DNA of 64,000 nucleotides from Sambucus nigra. Taxonomy: Eukaryota; Streptophyta; Magnoliopsida; Dipsacales; Adoxaceae. Shown here in pieces: positions 31,951-42,804 of the stretch; the stretch's first letter is position 1, and every line of letters begins with the position of its first letter. The stretch lies in NCBI GenBank assembly GCA_949130495.1, contig OX422207.1, positions 710,740,456 to 710,804,455 of the forward strand, in the 5' to 3' direction. The translations under genes and the position numbers were made by a program. The notes under the pieces are model-generated. The model was not told where the DNA came from. It saw only the letters and a list, made by a program, of their open reading frames with translations, and searched no databases.

Positions 31951-34673
31951 AAGGGGTGGTCTTCCTCCACCATTTTAACATTCCTACACTCTCGCACAAC
32001 CCAACATGCTTCCACCACCCCTCCTCCTTATATCCCCATATTTGTTATATATTACACCATATTTGAACCTTATATACCCATTCCCACTATGTATGAGGAG
32101 AGGTATTAATTTTGGAGTTGTTGGGGGTTTGGGGAGAAGATGAAGATGGATGATTAATGGAGCTTGAAGAGTATTTTAATGGAGATTTCAAGGAAACAAG
32201 CTTTAGTGGATCTAGGTAACCTCTCTAAAGCCGCCTTAGGAGTTGGGAGATTGCCATCTTCTTAGATCCTCTATGCCTTCCATTACTAGAGCTTCATCTG
32301 AGGTGGGAAATCTTACTCTTAGTATTAAGACTCAATTTTGTGTATTTGTAGTCTTATTGTTAGATTATATGAATAAGGTGCATTTGATTAAATGATGAAA
32401 ATCATGTGTAGAAAATAACAAACATTTTTATGGAATAAAAATGTACAAAATGTTATTTTGTTAAAAAATAAAAGATGAGTAAATATTTTAAAGTTTCTTG
32501 AAATGAAGATTGGGATTTTTATGAAAATGGTGTATTTTCTAGAAAATCTATGTTAAACATTTTATGAAATAAAATGTTTGAAAATGATGATTGATTTTTG
32601 CTAAAACATTGGTGAAATAATGTTTAAAAGTTTCTTGCAAAAATGTAAAGTTCATAAAAGATGACTATTTGTTGAATTTGAAGAATTAAAATATCTTTTA
32701 AGACTTTAAAGGGCATTTTGAACGTATTATGAATTTATAAAATGAAATCTATGTTTGAACCATTTAATAGGATTTTAGTATTTAAAATCCATTTTCTCAT
32801 GTATATAAACTTGTAGTATTTTGGTAATGAATTTGTGGTCAAGTTTAAAGGAGGTTTTGTTGGGTTTAAACAAGAAATAAGAAAAATAAAAATTTTAGTC
32901 TTCGAAGTGTGTAAAAAAGGGGTTAAAAGTGTGATGTATATAAAGTTGCAAGACTACATGCATTAATAAAAGGAAAATGGTATTTTCTTATAAAAGTAGT
33001 CATTAAGAGTAATTAGATTTCTTTAACAAAAAAAGTAAAGAATTGTCTAAATTGAAAATATAGTTAGTAAAGGTGTTGGATAAGTGTTAATGGTTAACCA
33101 TTGGGAAGTTGGCGTGTGTAAATTAATGATGTTTGAAAGATTAATACTTATGCATTTGGAAAAGAAATAATGGAATAAATTGGTTTCTGACTTGAGAAGA
33201 ACGATAATCCAATTGTTAAAAAGGTATTAAAATATTGAAAGCACTTTAGAGGTAGTATGAGTAACTAAAAAGTGTTTTAGGAAAATAACACTTGTGAAAT
33301 GGAGGAAAATGACAAGTTTGTAGACATATGGGCACAATGGTAATTTTACTTAAAGTGGAACAATTGTATGAAATAAAAATATTGGAAAAGGTGTTACACA
33401 AGTTGGTCCTAACTGTATATGATTTTTGTAATAAAATCAATGTTCAAGTATAAAGGACATGAAATGATAATTTTAAAGTGTAACATGAGTTGGTTGAAAC
33501 CCCGGGTTTGGCTTCGGCTGGGTAAAAAGGGAAAAAAGGAAAAATGTGAACATTTGTAAAATATTAAAACACATAAAAAGGAACTCGGATGACACCAGGA
33601 TAATTAAGGAGGGCCCGGAGCCTGGTGTGAAAGATCGAAAACCACTAGCCAGAGTATATGGTGGCATCGTCGTCAGTGTGGAGCCCGTTAAAGTATGCAA
33701 TTTATTGGACGATTCCGAGAAAAGATAAAGGAATAAGGAACATGTCAAGAAATGGGTTGTGTGTAGAAATTGTGTTAAGACAACCTAACTTGAATGAATT
33801 AATAAATGTACCAATAAAGGTTAAAGTGGACAAGAAATGTGTAAATTGATTAGTGTCACTAAAGTAATGAAACGGTAAAGTATAATGGTTAAACGGGTAA
33901 GTTGAGCAACCTAAGAAGGTTTAACCATAGTTAACATAAGGTTATGTTGTGAAAGGTTTTCAAAGGTTAAATAAGTGTGTTCTAAAACGGTATTTGCATG
34001 TGTTTAAAGGGTGATTTTCAAATGAAAATACTAAAGTGCAATGTTTCAAATGGAAAAGGGTAGTTTCGGTAAAAAAAATATTTACATTAAACATAGTGTA
34101 TTGGTTTCTAGTTTAACCGCGTGCATTAAATAGAGGGGTAAATTTCAAGTTAAGAAAGAAGAAGTCTATATGAGATTAAGGTAAATTAATCGGGATAAAA
34201 CAACATTTTCAAAAGTAAAACGATTTCATGCATTAAGTGTATGCATATGTATATAGATATATATATACAAAGTACTTGCATTTGCACGTAGATATAATGT
34301 GTTGGAGTCTTCTCTTTACCTTTCATTTCTATATTGTATTTGTATATTCCCACTGGGCATTATCTCACACCCTCGTCTTTGTTACGGCAGGTTTGGTGTG
34401 GGTTCGTATTTTGAGAGCATTATATAGGTAAGTATTTTATTTAATTTTACGTTAGTAAATCTGTATGCTTGAACTCCGGGGGTGCTTCCCACGGGCCCCT
34501 CACATAATTTGACTTGAAATTGGATTCGCATGCTAAGCAAGTGAAACGTTAATTAAAAATAAAAATGGAATAGAAAAATTATATAGGTTGTTTCATTGCA
34601 CTTCACATATAACGCTCGGGTCGGACCGAGTTGACTAAGAGTAACCCATATATTTGGGCCAAGATGTTACAAA

Positions 34674-34691
34674 TGGTATCAAAGCTCTAGG
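34674..34691 (+). other. PBS, tRNA-Met type
   Basis: TGGTATCAAAGCTCTAGG begins 2 nt after the LTR end. It matches the TGGTATCAGAGCC-type initiator tRNA-Met PBS with one early substitution. Confidence 0.82.
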
Positions 34692-37600
34692 TTCAAGGTT
34701 CCTTTCGAGAGCGACATGGTGAGGTCGGTATTGGATCTTTCGACATTGGTATTAGTTTGGGCCAGTCATGCTAGCTTATTGACAATTTAGTTTGTGTCCT
34801 TGACGATAAAGTCAAAGAGGTTAGCACGATAAGTAAGTTGGTTCCAAGTGGAACACGATCAAGTTGATAGTTATTAATCGCTTTCGTGCTTCTGATTAGA
34901 TTTGTTAGTAATTAAGGGTATCCATGTAAGCCAATAGTGGGGAGACCGTGGTTGTTGGTGTGATGTGCTTATGTTCCAATCCTTGATGACGTAGAGCCTT
35001 CTAAGATGTTAATAGAGTCAGATGACACCCACTGGGCAGGTGGCACAAATTGCATATGGTTAACAATAGAGGTTGATAGTTAAGGTGTCGTGACTAAGCC
35101 CTGATGGTTGGTGATTAAAAGGTATATAGCCCTTAGGTGCGGCGCATACGAGTAATTAACACTTGTAATGTGATTAGGCAAATTTAATCCTTGGGTTGAT
35201 ATCGCGATTAATAGTAGTTCGGTAAATGTATGAAGTTGTCTAGGCTAATAGCGTGATCCTTTGCGTGAGATGTATTGTGTAATTACCTTGATGGTGAAGA
35301 GTATCCTTATTGGTGGTAAGAGTGAGTAGTGTTAGTTGAGACCTATCTGTAAAGGTTGTATATATATGGAGGTTAGATGATTGAGTGGTGAGAATGTATT
35401 GGGTCCCTTGGTTGAGTACTTGGGTCTAGTTTATCTTGATTATAATGTGGTATTGAGAAATACAATCCCTCGTGGCGTTCGTGGTGTAGGCCTTGGTATT
35501 TATAGGTAATACTCGACATCCCATATCCTATTAAGATCTATATAGTCGTATTAACTAGTAGATTAGCACGTTGTATGATGTTTACATAATAAGGAAACTT
35601 AATTTTCATGGTCGACTCTTCATTGGGGATTAGATGAGGCAGATCTTGAGGTTTATAGGTTATAGACGATATCCTGTACCCTACCATTACCCTCAGTAGC
35701 GTCAATTTTGGTTTGTACGTGGTATATGGTCACATCTGTTTGAAAGAAAGATAATATTATTATCTAAGTGTAAAGACTCGTTTTAGCCGCCGAAGTAATG
35801 GCTAGGTGCAAGGTAATTATAGTGTGAGATAGGCATTTTGGGGTGCCTATAGGACTAATTATGTGTGGCATCATTGGGAATAGAAATTGACTTATTGTGA
35901 CGTCCTGAGGTGTTCTATGGTTAAGGTGTGCATATGTTGAACCCCATGGACTAGTGTCTTGCGAGCATTAGGTAATCGCGATGTGGATATTGAAAGGTTT
36001 GTAGAACGCACCAATAATGATAAAGGTGTGGATGATGAAATCTTGTCAGGTCTTGAGGACGGTTACATAGAATGTGTTTGGTGTACTTAGAAGACCAGTT
36101 AAGTCCGGTATGAAGGAGCATTAGCAACCTAGTAGTGATTATGTTGAGGGTCAGGTGATGATCTCAGATTATTGGTCAGTTTTTAAAAGAGTCTTATAGT
36201 GTGCATGATGGGTGTGGCTTCCCAAATCGGTACAGATGAGTGGTGTGATCCCTAAGGTAAGCTAAAAGTTTGTGTCGTTATAGGCGTGATACTCAAATGT
36301 CATGAAATAACTAGTAATAGTGTCGTGACACTCGGTTTAGAGGTGTAATAATAAATGTACTCGAGATTTAGGTTGATGACATCGGGTGGCGACTTAAGAT
36401 GACAACTGTGGTGGCTAACATCGGATCATGATTAATATATTGGCATGTGTCGATGGTATACCAGGATTAGTTCTTTATAACTCCTACCAAGACGGTACAG
36501 GCTAAGAGATGTAGCCCTGCGTGGTGCCTCCTACCCTTAGAATGCCTGTGGCAGTCAGTGTGATTGTCTCGTGAGTTAGTAAGGTAGAACCGGGGAGTAA
36601 ACTTAGTGTCAATCTCGTGTAGTCAAAAGACATGGTAAGGTGAAGGCCTCTCTCAAACTGACTAACGTCTATGGGAATTTGAGGATGTATGTCATGATAA
36701 GAGAAGGCAGATAATAACCTTGGTGTAGTAGGTTGGTGATGTCACTAGTAAATGGACAAAGTCAGTGTAGATAATGGTAGGATGCATTTGACAGCGGAAT
36801 AGTTCATGTGTGCCCTAGATGTGGAGGGTAGGGACTTACTTCCAAGGAGGGAAATTGCACGTTGACTCCATAAAGAACTAAAGGTTCTTGTGTTGCTTCC
36901 GTGTTGCGATAATGAATAGAGTATTCATTACATTTGTTGACCCAAGCCATGGTGTGTGTCTAGGATTAGTACCCGGTGGGAACGTCAAGAATGAGTGACA
37001 TGACTTCTAGCACGTGGCGTAGGTTTGCTTTCGTAAATCATAGTCGGGCTCTTATGGGCATAATTTCTTGGGATGGTTGTTAGTTCCTTAAGACTCTCAT
37101 GTGTCCTTTTTCGGTTTCAGTAATCGAGAATTGGGATTCTCGCATATGTGGTAACTATGATTGGTGCCATGTCATGGTACGACGCGATTGGGCCTAGTAG
37201 AGAACGGTGGACCGAGTATGGTCAATGCAGCTCAGTAAATGGGTAGTCCCTATATGAGGTATTCTTGCTATTGCATAAAGTTCTGTGTATGGGTTGTTGC
37301 ACTTTCGGCCACATGATTTGCTCATAGTATTGTCTTTTTTAGGATAAGCAGCCTCTCGACTGGTCGGCACGGTAGTAAGTGGCTCTGGTCGCAAAGAGTG
37401 GGATGATGACTTGAGGATATTGTCAATCTCATGCGAGTTGTGTAGTCAGAATAGCCTGAAGAGTTTTGGGACGCAGGATGTGCAGCCATAAAATAGGATT
37501 GACTTTGGTAATGAATACGATGATTAGTTGTTTTACGGTTCAAATTGGGTGAGTGTTGATCGCTAAAGAGAGTGGCCTATGGAGGCACCAGCATGCCTTG

Positions 37601-37859
37601 GATACTAGCATAGGTAGTGTTAGAAATTGTTTGGACAGGATCATCACGTGAGCGGAGACTCGGAGTCAATTATGTGACGTTCATGGTTAGCGAGATGGTG
37701 ACCGTTAAAACATGTCGCATGTTTATTATTTGGTGACCAACCCTGTGTGGGGGCGCGTAGTGTGACCTTAGTATTGAGCACTTCGATGATTTTATCTTGG
37801 AGGATTTCTAGGTCTTAGAATAATAAGTTGGTGAACCCGTAACATACCTAGAATTTTAT
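34692..37859 (+). other. Noncoding interior of LARD-like element
   Basis: About 3.2 kb with no credible coding frame on either strand. I searched by eye for zinc knuckle, DTG, YxDD, integrase and chromodomain words and found none. The sequence is T- and G-rich on the plus strand, with scattered GTGATTAG/ATTGATAG-like words. Confidence 0.65.
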
Positions 37860-37886
37860 GGACGAAATTCCCCAAGGTGGGAAGTT
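37860..37886 (+). other. PPT region of LARD-like element
   Basis: GGACGAAATTCCCCAAGGTGGGAAGTT precedes the 3' LTR. The GGACGAAATT word followed by a purine tract and TGTAA is characteristic of the 3' end of Tekay/Del chromoviruses, so this element probably derives from that lineage. Confidence 0.7.
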
Positions 37887-40257
37887 TGTAATGCCCTACC
37901 CTAATATTTCATTTAAATTTTTGCATAAATTGTAATAAAGTGAGGTTTGATGATAACTATTAGAAGTTTTTGGTCAAAATTGAAGGCAATAGAAGAATTG
38001 GTCAAATGGGTAGTTCAAACGACATAGGGTATCGTTAAAAGTGAGACCCAAGTACTAATCCTAGCCAATAACCGATATTTGTTATATATTCCACCATTTT
38101 TAAACCTTATGTACCCATTTTCACCATGGATGAGGTGAGCTATGAATTTTGGAGGTGTTGTTGGGGGTTTGGGGAGAAGATGAACTTGGATAATTAATAG
38201 AGCTTGAAGAGGATTTTGATGGAGCTTTCATAGAGTCAAGCTTTGGTGGAGCTATGCAACCTCTCTAAGGACACCTTAGGAGGGGGAGATTGTCGTCTTC
38301 TTAGATCCTCCATGCCTTTAGTTACTAGAGCTTCATTTTTCAAGTGGAAAATCTTACTCTTATTAAGACTCTATTTTGTGTATTTGTAGTCTTGTTGTTA
38401 GATTATATGAGTTGGGTGCATTTGATTAAATGATGAAAATCATGTGTAGTAAATAATAAACATTTTTATAGAATAAAAATGTTACAAAATGTAATTTCGT
38501 TAAAAAACATATGAGTAAATATTTTCAAGTTTCTTGAAATGAAGATTGGGATTTTTATGAAAATGGTGTATTTTCTAGATAATCTATGTTAAACATTTTA
38601 TGAAATAAAATGTTTGAAAAGGATGATTGATTTTGCTAAAACATTGGTGAAATAATGTTTCAAACTTTCTTGCAAAAATATAAAGTTGATAAAGGATGAA
38701 CATTTGTTGAGTTTGAAGAAGTAAAATATTTTTTAAGACTTGAAAGTGCCTTTTGAAAGTATTGTGAATTTCTAGAAAGGAATGTATGTTTGACCAAGTT
38801 AATAGGATTTTAGGATTTAAAATCCATTTTCTCATGTATATAAAGTTGTAGTATTTTGGTAATGAATTTGTGGTCATGTTTAAAGAAGGTTTTGTTGGTT
38901 TTAAACAAGAAATAAGAAAAATTGAAATTTTGGTCTTCAAAATTTATGAAAAGGGGGTTAAAAGTGTGATGAATATAAGGTTGCAAGATTACATGCATTA
39001 ATAAATGGGAAATGGTATTTTCTCATAAAAGTAGTCTTTAAGAGTAATTAGATTTCTTGAATAAAGAAACTAAAAAGATGTCTAAATTTAAAATATAGTT
39101 AGTAAAAATTTTGGATAAGTGTTAATGGTTACACATTGGGAAGTTGGTGTGTGTAAGTTAATGATATTTGAAATATTAATACATATGAATTTGGAAAAGA
39201 AATAATAGAAGAAAGTGCTTTCTGACTTAAGAAGAACGATACTCCAAATGTTAAAAAGTTGTTAAAATGTTGAAAGCACTTAAGAGGTAGTATGAGTAAT
39301 TAAAAAGTAGTTTAGGAAAATAACACTTGTGAAATGGAGGAAAATAAAAAGTTTGGAAATAAATGGGTAAAATGGTAATTTTACTTAAACTGGAACATTT
39401 TTATAAAATAAAAATGTTTGAAAAGGTGTTACACAAATTGTTCCTAAATGAATATGATTTTTGGAATAAAATCAAAGTTAAAGTGTACAAGATATGAAAT
39501 GATAATTTCAAAATGTAACATGAGTTGGGGTGAAACCCCGGGGTTGGCTTTGTCCGAGTAAAAAGGGAAAGAAGGAATAATGTGAACATTTTTAATATGT
39601 TAAAACACATAAAAAGGAACTCGAATGACACAGGGATAATTAAGGAGGGCTCGAATCTCGGGATGAAAGACCCAAAACCTTTAGCGAGAGTATATGGTGG
39701 TGTCGCTGACGGTGTGGAGCGCGTTAAAGTACGTGGTTTATTGAATGATTATGAGAAAAGATAAAGGAATAAGGAACACGTCAATAAATGGTTTGTGTTG
39801 TAAAATTGTGTTAAGTAAACCTAACTTGAATGAGTCAATAAATGTTTCGATAAAGGTTAAAGTGGATAGAAATGTGTAAATTGATTAGTGTCCATAAAGT
39901 AAGGAAACGATAAAGTATGATGGTAAAACGGGTAAGTTGAGCAACCTAATCAGGTTTAACCATAGTTAACATAAGGGTGTGTTGTGAAAGGTTTTCAAAG
40001 GTTAAATAATTATGTTCTAACAAGGTGTTCGCATGGATTGAAAGGGTGATTTTCAAATGAAAATACTAAAGCGCAGTGTTTTAAATGAAAAATGTAGTTT
40101 CGATAAAGAAGTGATTTACGTTAAACAGGGTGTAGTGGTTTCTAGCATTCAACCACATGCGTTAAATAGAGGGGTAAATGTCAAGTTAAAAAAGAAGAAG
40201 TCTTTATGAGAGTAAGGTAAATTAATCGAGATAAAACAACGTTTTTGGAAGTAAAAT

Positions 40258-40338
<81 letters not shown>

Positions 40339-40755
40339 AAGGTAGTTGCACGTGCACGTAGGTATAACGTGTTAGAGTCTTCTTTTTGCCATTCGCTTCC
40401 ATACTATATTTATATATTCACATTGGTCATTGGCTCACACCGTCGTCTTTATTACGGCAGGTTGGGTAAGGGTTCGATATTGAGAGCGTTATATAGATAA
40501 ATATTTTATTTTATTTTATTTTATTTTATGTTATGTTAGTAGCTTTGTATGCTTAGACTCCGTGGGTGCTTCTCATGGGTCCCTCATGTAGTTTAACTTG
40601 AAATTGGATTCGCAAGCTAAACAAGTGAAACGTAATTAAAAATAAAATTGTACTAGCAAAATTATCAAGGTTGTTTCATTGCACTTCATATCTAACACTC
40701 GTGTAGGACCGGGTTGACTACGGGTAACCCATAAATCCGGGTTAGGGCATTACTA
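37887..40755 (+). repeat. 3' LTR of LARD-like element
   Basis: About 2869 bp. It starts TGTAATGCCCTACCC and ends near GGGCATTACTA, where the 5' LTR ends GTTACA. It lacks the 470-bp block of the 5' LTR but has gained (TA)n(TG)n and (TTTTA)n tracts. The LTRs therefore diverged mainly by indels and microsatellite growth. Confidence 0.8.
40261..40337 (+). repeat. (TA)n(TG)n compound microsatellite
   Basis: About 14 TA units then about 24 TG units in the LARD 3' LTR. The matching 5' LTR site near 34250-34270 has only a short ATATATATAC stretch. The pure (TTTTA)n tract at about 40503-40530 is a second expansion in the same LTR. Confidence 0.93.
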
Positions 40756-41165
40756 GACAAATATATTTGACTCAATACGTATGTGGAAGTTGGGTTTGTA
40801 TTCATTAACTTCTATCACATATTCATCATAAACACCAGCATCTATATCATCATAAGGATCTTCTTCATCTCTAAGGTGAGGTTTTTGAATAGTAATAGGT
40901 GGTCTACCAGCAGTACCAGACATATCCTACCTAAGGAATGTGGAGTAGGGAGTCAAAATAAAATTTTAAATCAAGTTCAGTAAAGTAACATCAGTTTTGT
41001 CCCGGATGTGACAGGCATTGGGAGGATCACATCATACATCACACATCTGGTTTAAAGAAGCAACAGTAACCGCCGAGGCATCTACATTACCTCTTGTGGG
41101 GTTCGAAGAAGATCGAGGCTCAAAACTTCTCTTGGAATGGGCATCTTATTTTCTTTGGAAGCCAT
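40756..41165 (-). pseudogene. Antisense ORF pieces of the interrupted host element
   Basis: On the minus strand, ATG at 41165 opens a 27-codon frame (MASKENKMPIPREVL..) that stops early. A second ATG at 40923 opens MSGTAGRPPITIQKPHLRDE with a Glu/Asp-rich continuation, open to about 40756 where the LARD-like element begins. The reading may continue on the far side of that element at 31405. The word CAAGAGGTAATG near the end of the first piece could be a splice donor. I do not recognise the product. Confidence 0.3.
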
Positions 41166-41381
41166 TGTTGTTACATAGATGATGGGGGAGAAATGATAGG
41201 AACCTTGATTAAAAGACCAAAAGAATGTAGATAAATGATAGAGATCTTTGCACCGCCAAAAGTTATCTATTTAAGCACCATTTATTATAAAGTAATGATG
41301 ATTGAATATGGGAATGAAGCGTGTAAAAATCAAGAGTCTGCTAATTAATTTTTTCCAAAAAATTAATCAGTGTGGGGGTTA

Positions 41382-42154
41382 TGTTACATCATATATTTAT
41401 CAACCAATAATGTGTAGCCACGTGGAAATAATAGTCGATAATAACAATCGATAACATAATGGTACGGTCTAATACAAATGGATACACAAGCGATTGGCAC
41501 TTGTCAAGACCTTGAACGTGGGGTGAGCACTTAAGTAGCGGTTATGGGGGCATAAGTTCTCCTAAGAGGGAATATTTAAAAGGTTAACCACCAAGCAGTG
41601 ACAAATAGCAGTTGTATGGCAAGGAACTCAATAAATAAGCATCTAAACGACAAAGGAAAAGACGACTCCCTGAGTGAAAAACTACATTTACTTGTTTAAA
41701 CTCTTTTTCCTTTTACTTACTTTTCTTTTTATTTCTTTACAGTTTTTCTTCTTCTTCAAAGTAGTTTATAAGGTAGATTTATTATAACTCTCTTTATATT
41801 ATATGAAAAATCCCTTTGTTTTTATATTTAAGTTGGTTTTACTTCTCTTGGTGTAACTTGATTTACATCCCATAGTGTAAACTACTTTCCTTTTATTTTA
41901 TTTATCAACTTCACTTTTTTATTTAGTTCAAACCTCTGTTCACCTTTATTTTCTGAACTTTACATATTTTCCTCATATTCTAATTCATTAGGTTTATTTA
42001 GCATTCACTATTAAGCCTCCTTGAAGTAGATCATAAGTATTCTTAATTGAAGCATCGAACAGTACACAATTGTTTAATTATCGCAAGACTGAGATAATTA
42101 ATTAGTTGGAAAGACCATAATCTTGCCTAGAATGCTCGCACGCAATCAAAACAC
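41382..42154 (+). repeat. Candidate LTR after TGTGGGGGTTA tract
   Basis: A G-rich tract CAGTGTGGGGGTTA at 41369-41381 resembles a PPT and is followed by TGTTACATCATA. The right end, near ATCAAAACACA at about 42154, is a guess. No second copy is in the window, so this could be the 3' LTR of the Tat-like element begun at 25640 or unrelated sequence. Confidence 0.25.
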
Positions 42155-42352
42155 ACAAACAAACCAAACCATAAAAAGAAACCCTGGTGGTAGATAATTC
42201 GTTTCGACACAATAGAGTCACTAGGATCACAAGATCATGAGTATAGTCGGTAGGGTGACACTAAAAATAAAGGCAGTATATCCCAAGGTGACAAGAGAGG
42301 ACAAGGTGGCCGTTAGGGCCAACAACTATGGAAGAAATTATAAATAGGCATA

Positions 42353-42804
42353 ACCAGAGGTAGAGTGACAAATGGACGGTTATGGGCGGTTATGGACGGG
42401 TTAAAAATGGATACGGATAAATTTGGACGGGTCAAAAGCGGGTCGGGCATAATAATTTGGGTGGTTCAGGTCGGGTCAAATCCGGGTTGGGTCGGGTTGC
42501 ACACTTTTTTTAAACAATTATTATACCATATATGAATAAATATGGTATAATAATTTTGAAAAAAAAATACAAGTAAGTACTTAAATAAAAAAAAATCTTT
42601 AAACTATTTAGTAATTTAAGTTTTATTTTTTAGAGGTTCCAAAACCATTTTGACCTGCTAATGACCCACCAACAAACCGTCTTATTGGATCATTCAAACC
42701 ATTTTGACCCACAAACACAATTAATTGGCCCCAAACACATTATTTTGGGTGGATTATGGACGGTTTAATCCTCAAGATCCCATATTGCCAGCCCTAACCA
42801 CAGG
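42353..42804. mobile_element. hAT-type MITE with 8-bp target duplication
   Basis: The element body 42361-42796 begins TAGAGTGACAAATGG and ends, in reverse complement, TAGGGCTGGCAATATGG, an imperfect hAT-style terminal inverted repeat. Flanks ACCAGAGG (42353-42360) and ACCACAGG (42797-42804) form an 8-bp duplication with one mismatch, as hAT transposases produce. The 436-bp body has no ORF. It contains repeated GGGTCGGGT words and a perfect 15-bp hairpin at 42516-42555. Confidence 0.82.
42516..42555. repeat. Perfect 15-bp inverted repeat inside the MITE
   Basis: AATTATTATACCATA (42516-42530) pairs with TATGGTATAATAATT (42541-42555) around a 10-nt loop. It is separate from the terminal inverted repeats. 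Confidence 0.92.

Larger units (their letters stand above)
31406..34671 (+). repeat. 5' LTR of LARD-like element
   Basis: 3266 bp, TGTAATGCCC to GATGTTACA. It is unusually long. It contains about 470 bp (roughly 31563-32036) absent from the 3' LTR; that block carries the palindrome-like motifs and a (GA)n(GT)n microsatellite. Short open frames through the microsatellite encode only Glu-Arg and Cys-Val repeats and are not genes. Confidence 0.82.
31406..40755 (+). mobile_element. LARD-like element: ~3-kb LTRs around noncoding interior
   Basis: The 5' LTR 31406-34671 and 3' LTR 37887-40755 both start TGTAATGCCCTACCCTAAT and share homology to GGGTTGACTA..GGGTAACCCATA near their ends. A tRNA-Met PBS (34674) and a TGGACGAAATTCCCCAAGG-type PPT region (37860-37886) mark a Ty3 element of chromovirus ancestry. 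The 3.2-kb interior has no recognisable gag or pol. Long LTRs with a noncoding interior define large retrotransposon derivatives (LARDs). The flanks GGCCA and GACAA are a weak, diverged target duplication. Confidence 0.8.

Noticed and set aside
31837..32109. Open frames encoding Glu-Arg and Cys-Val repeats
   Set aside because: They are translations of a (GA)n(GT)n microsatellite in an LTR and have no flanking gene structure.
40149..40500. Open frames with Thr-His or Cys-Val repeats on both strands
   Set aside because: They read through a (TA)n(TG)n microsatellite inside an LTR.
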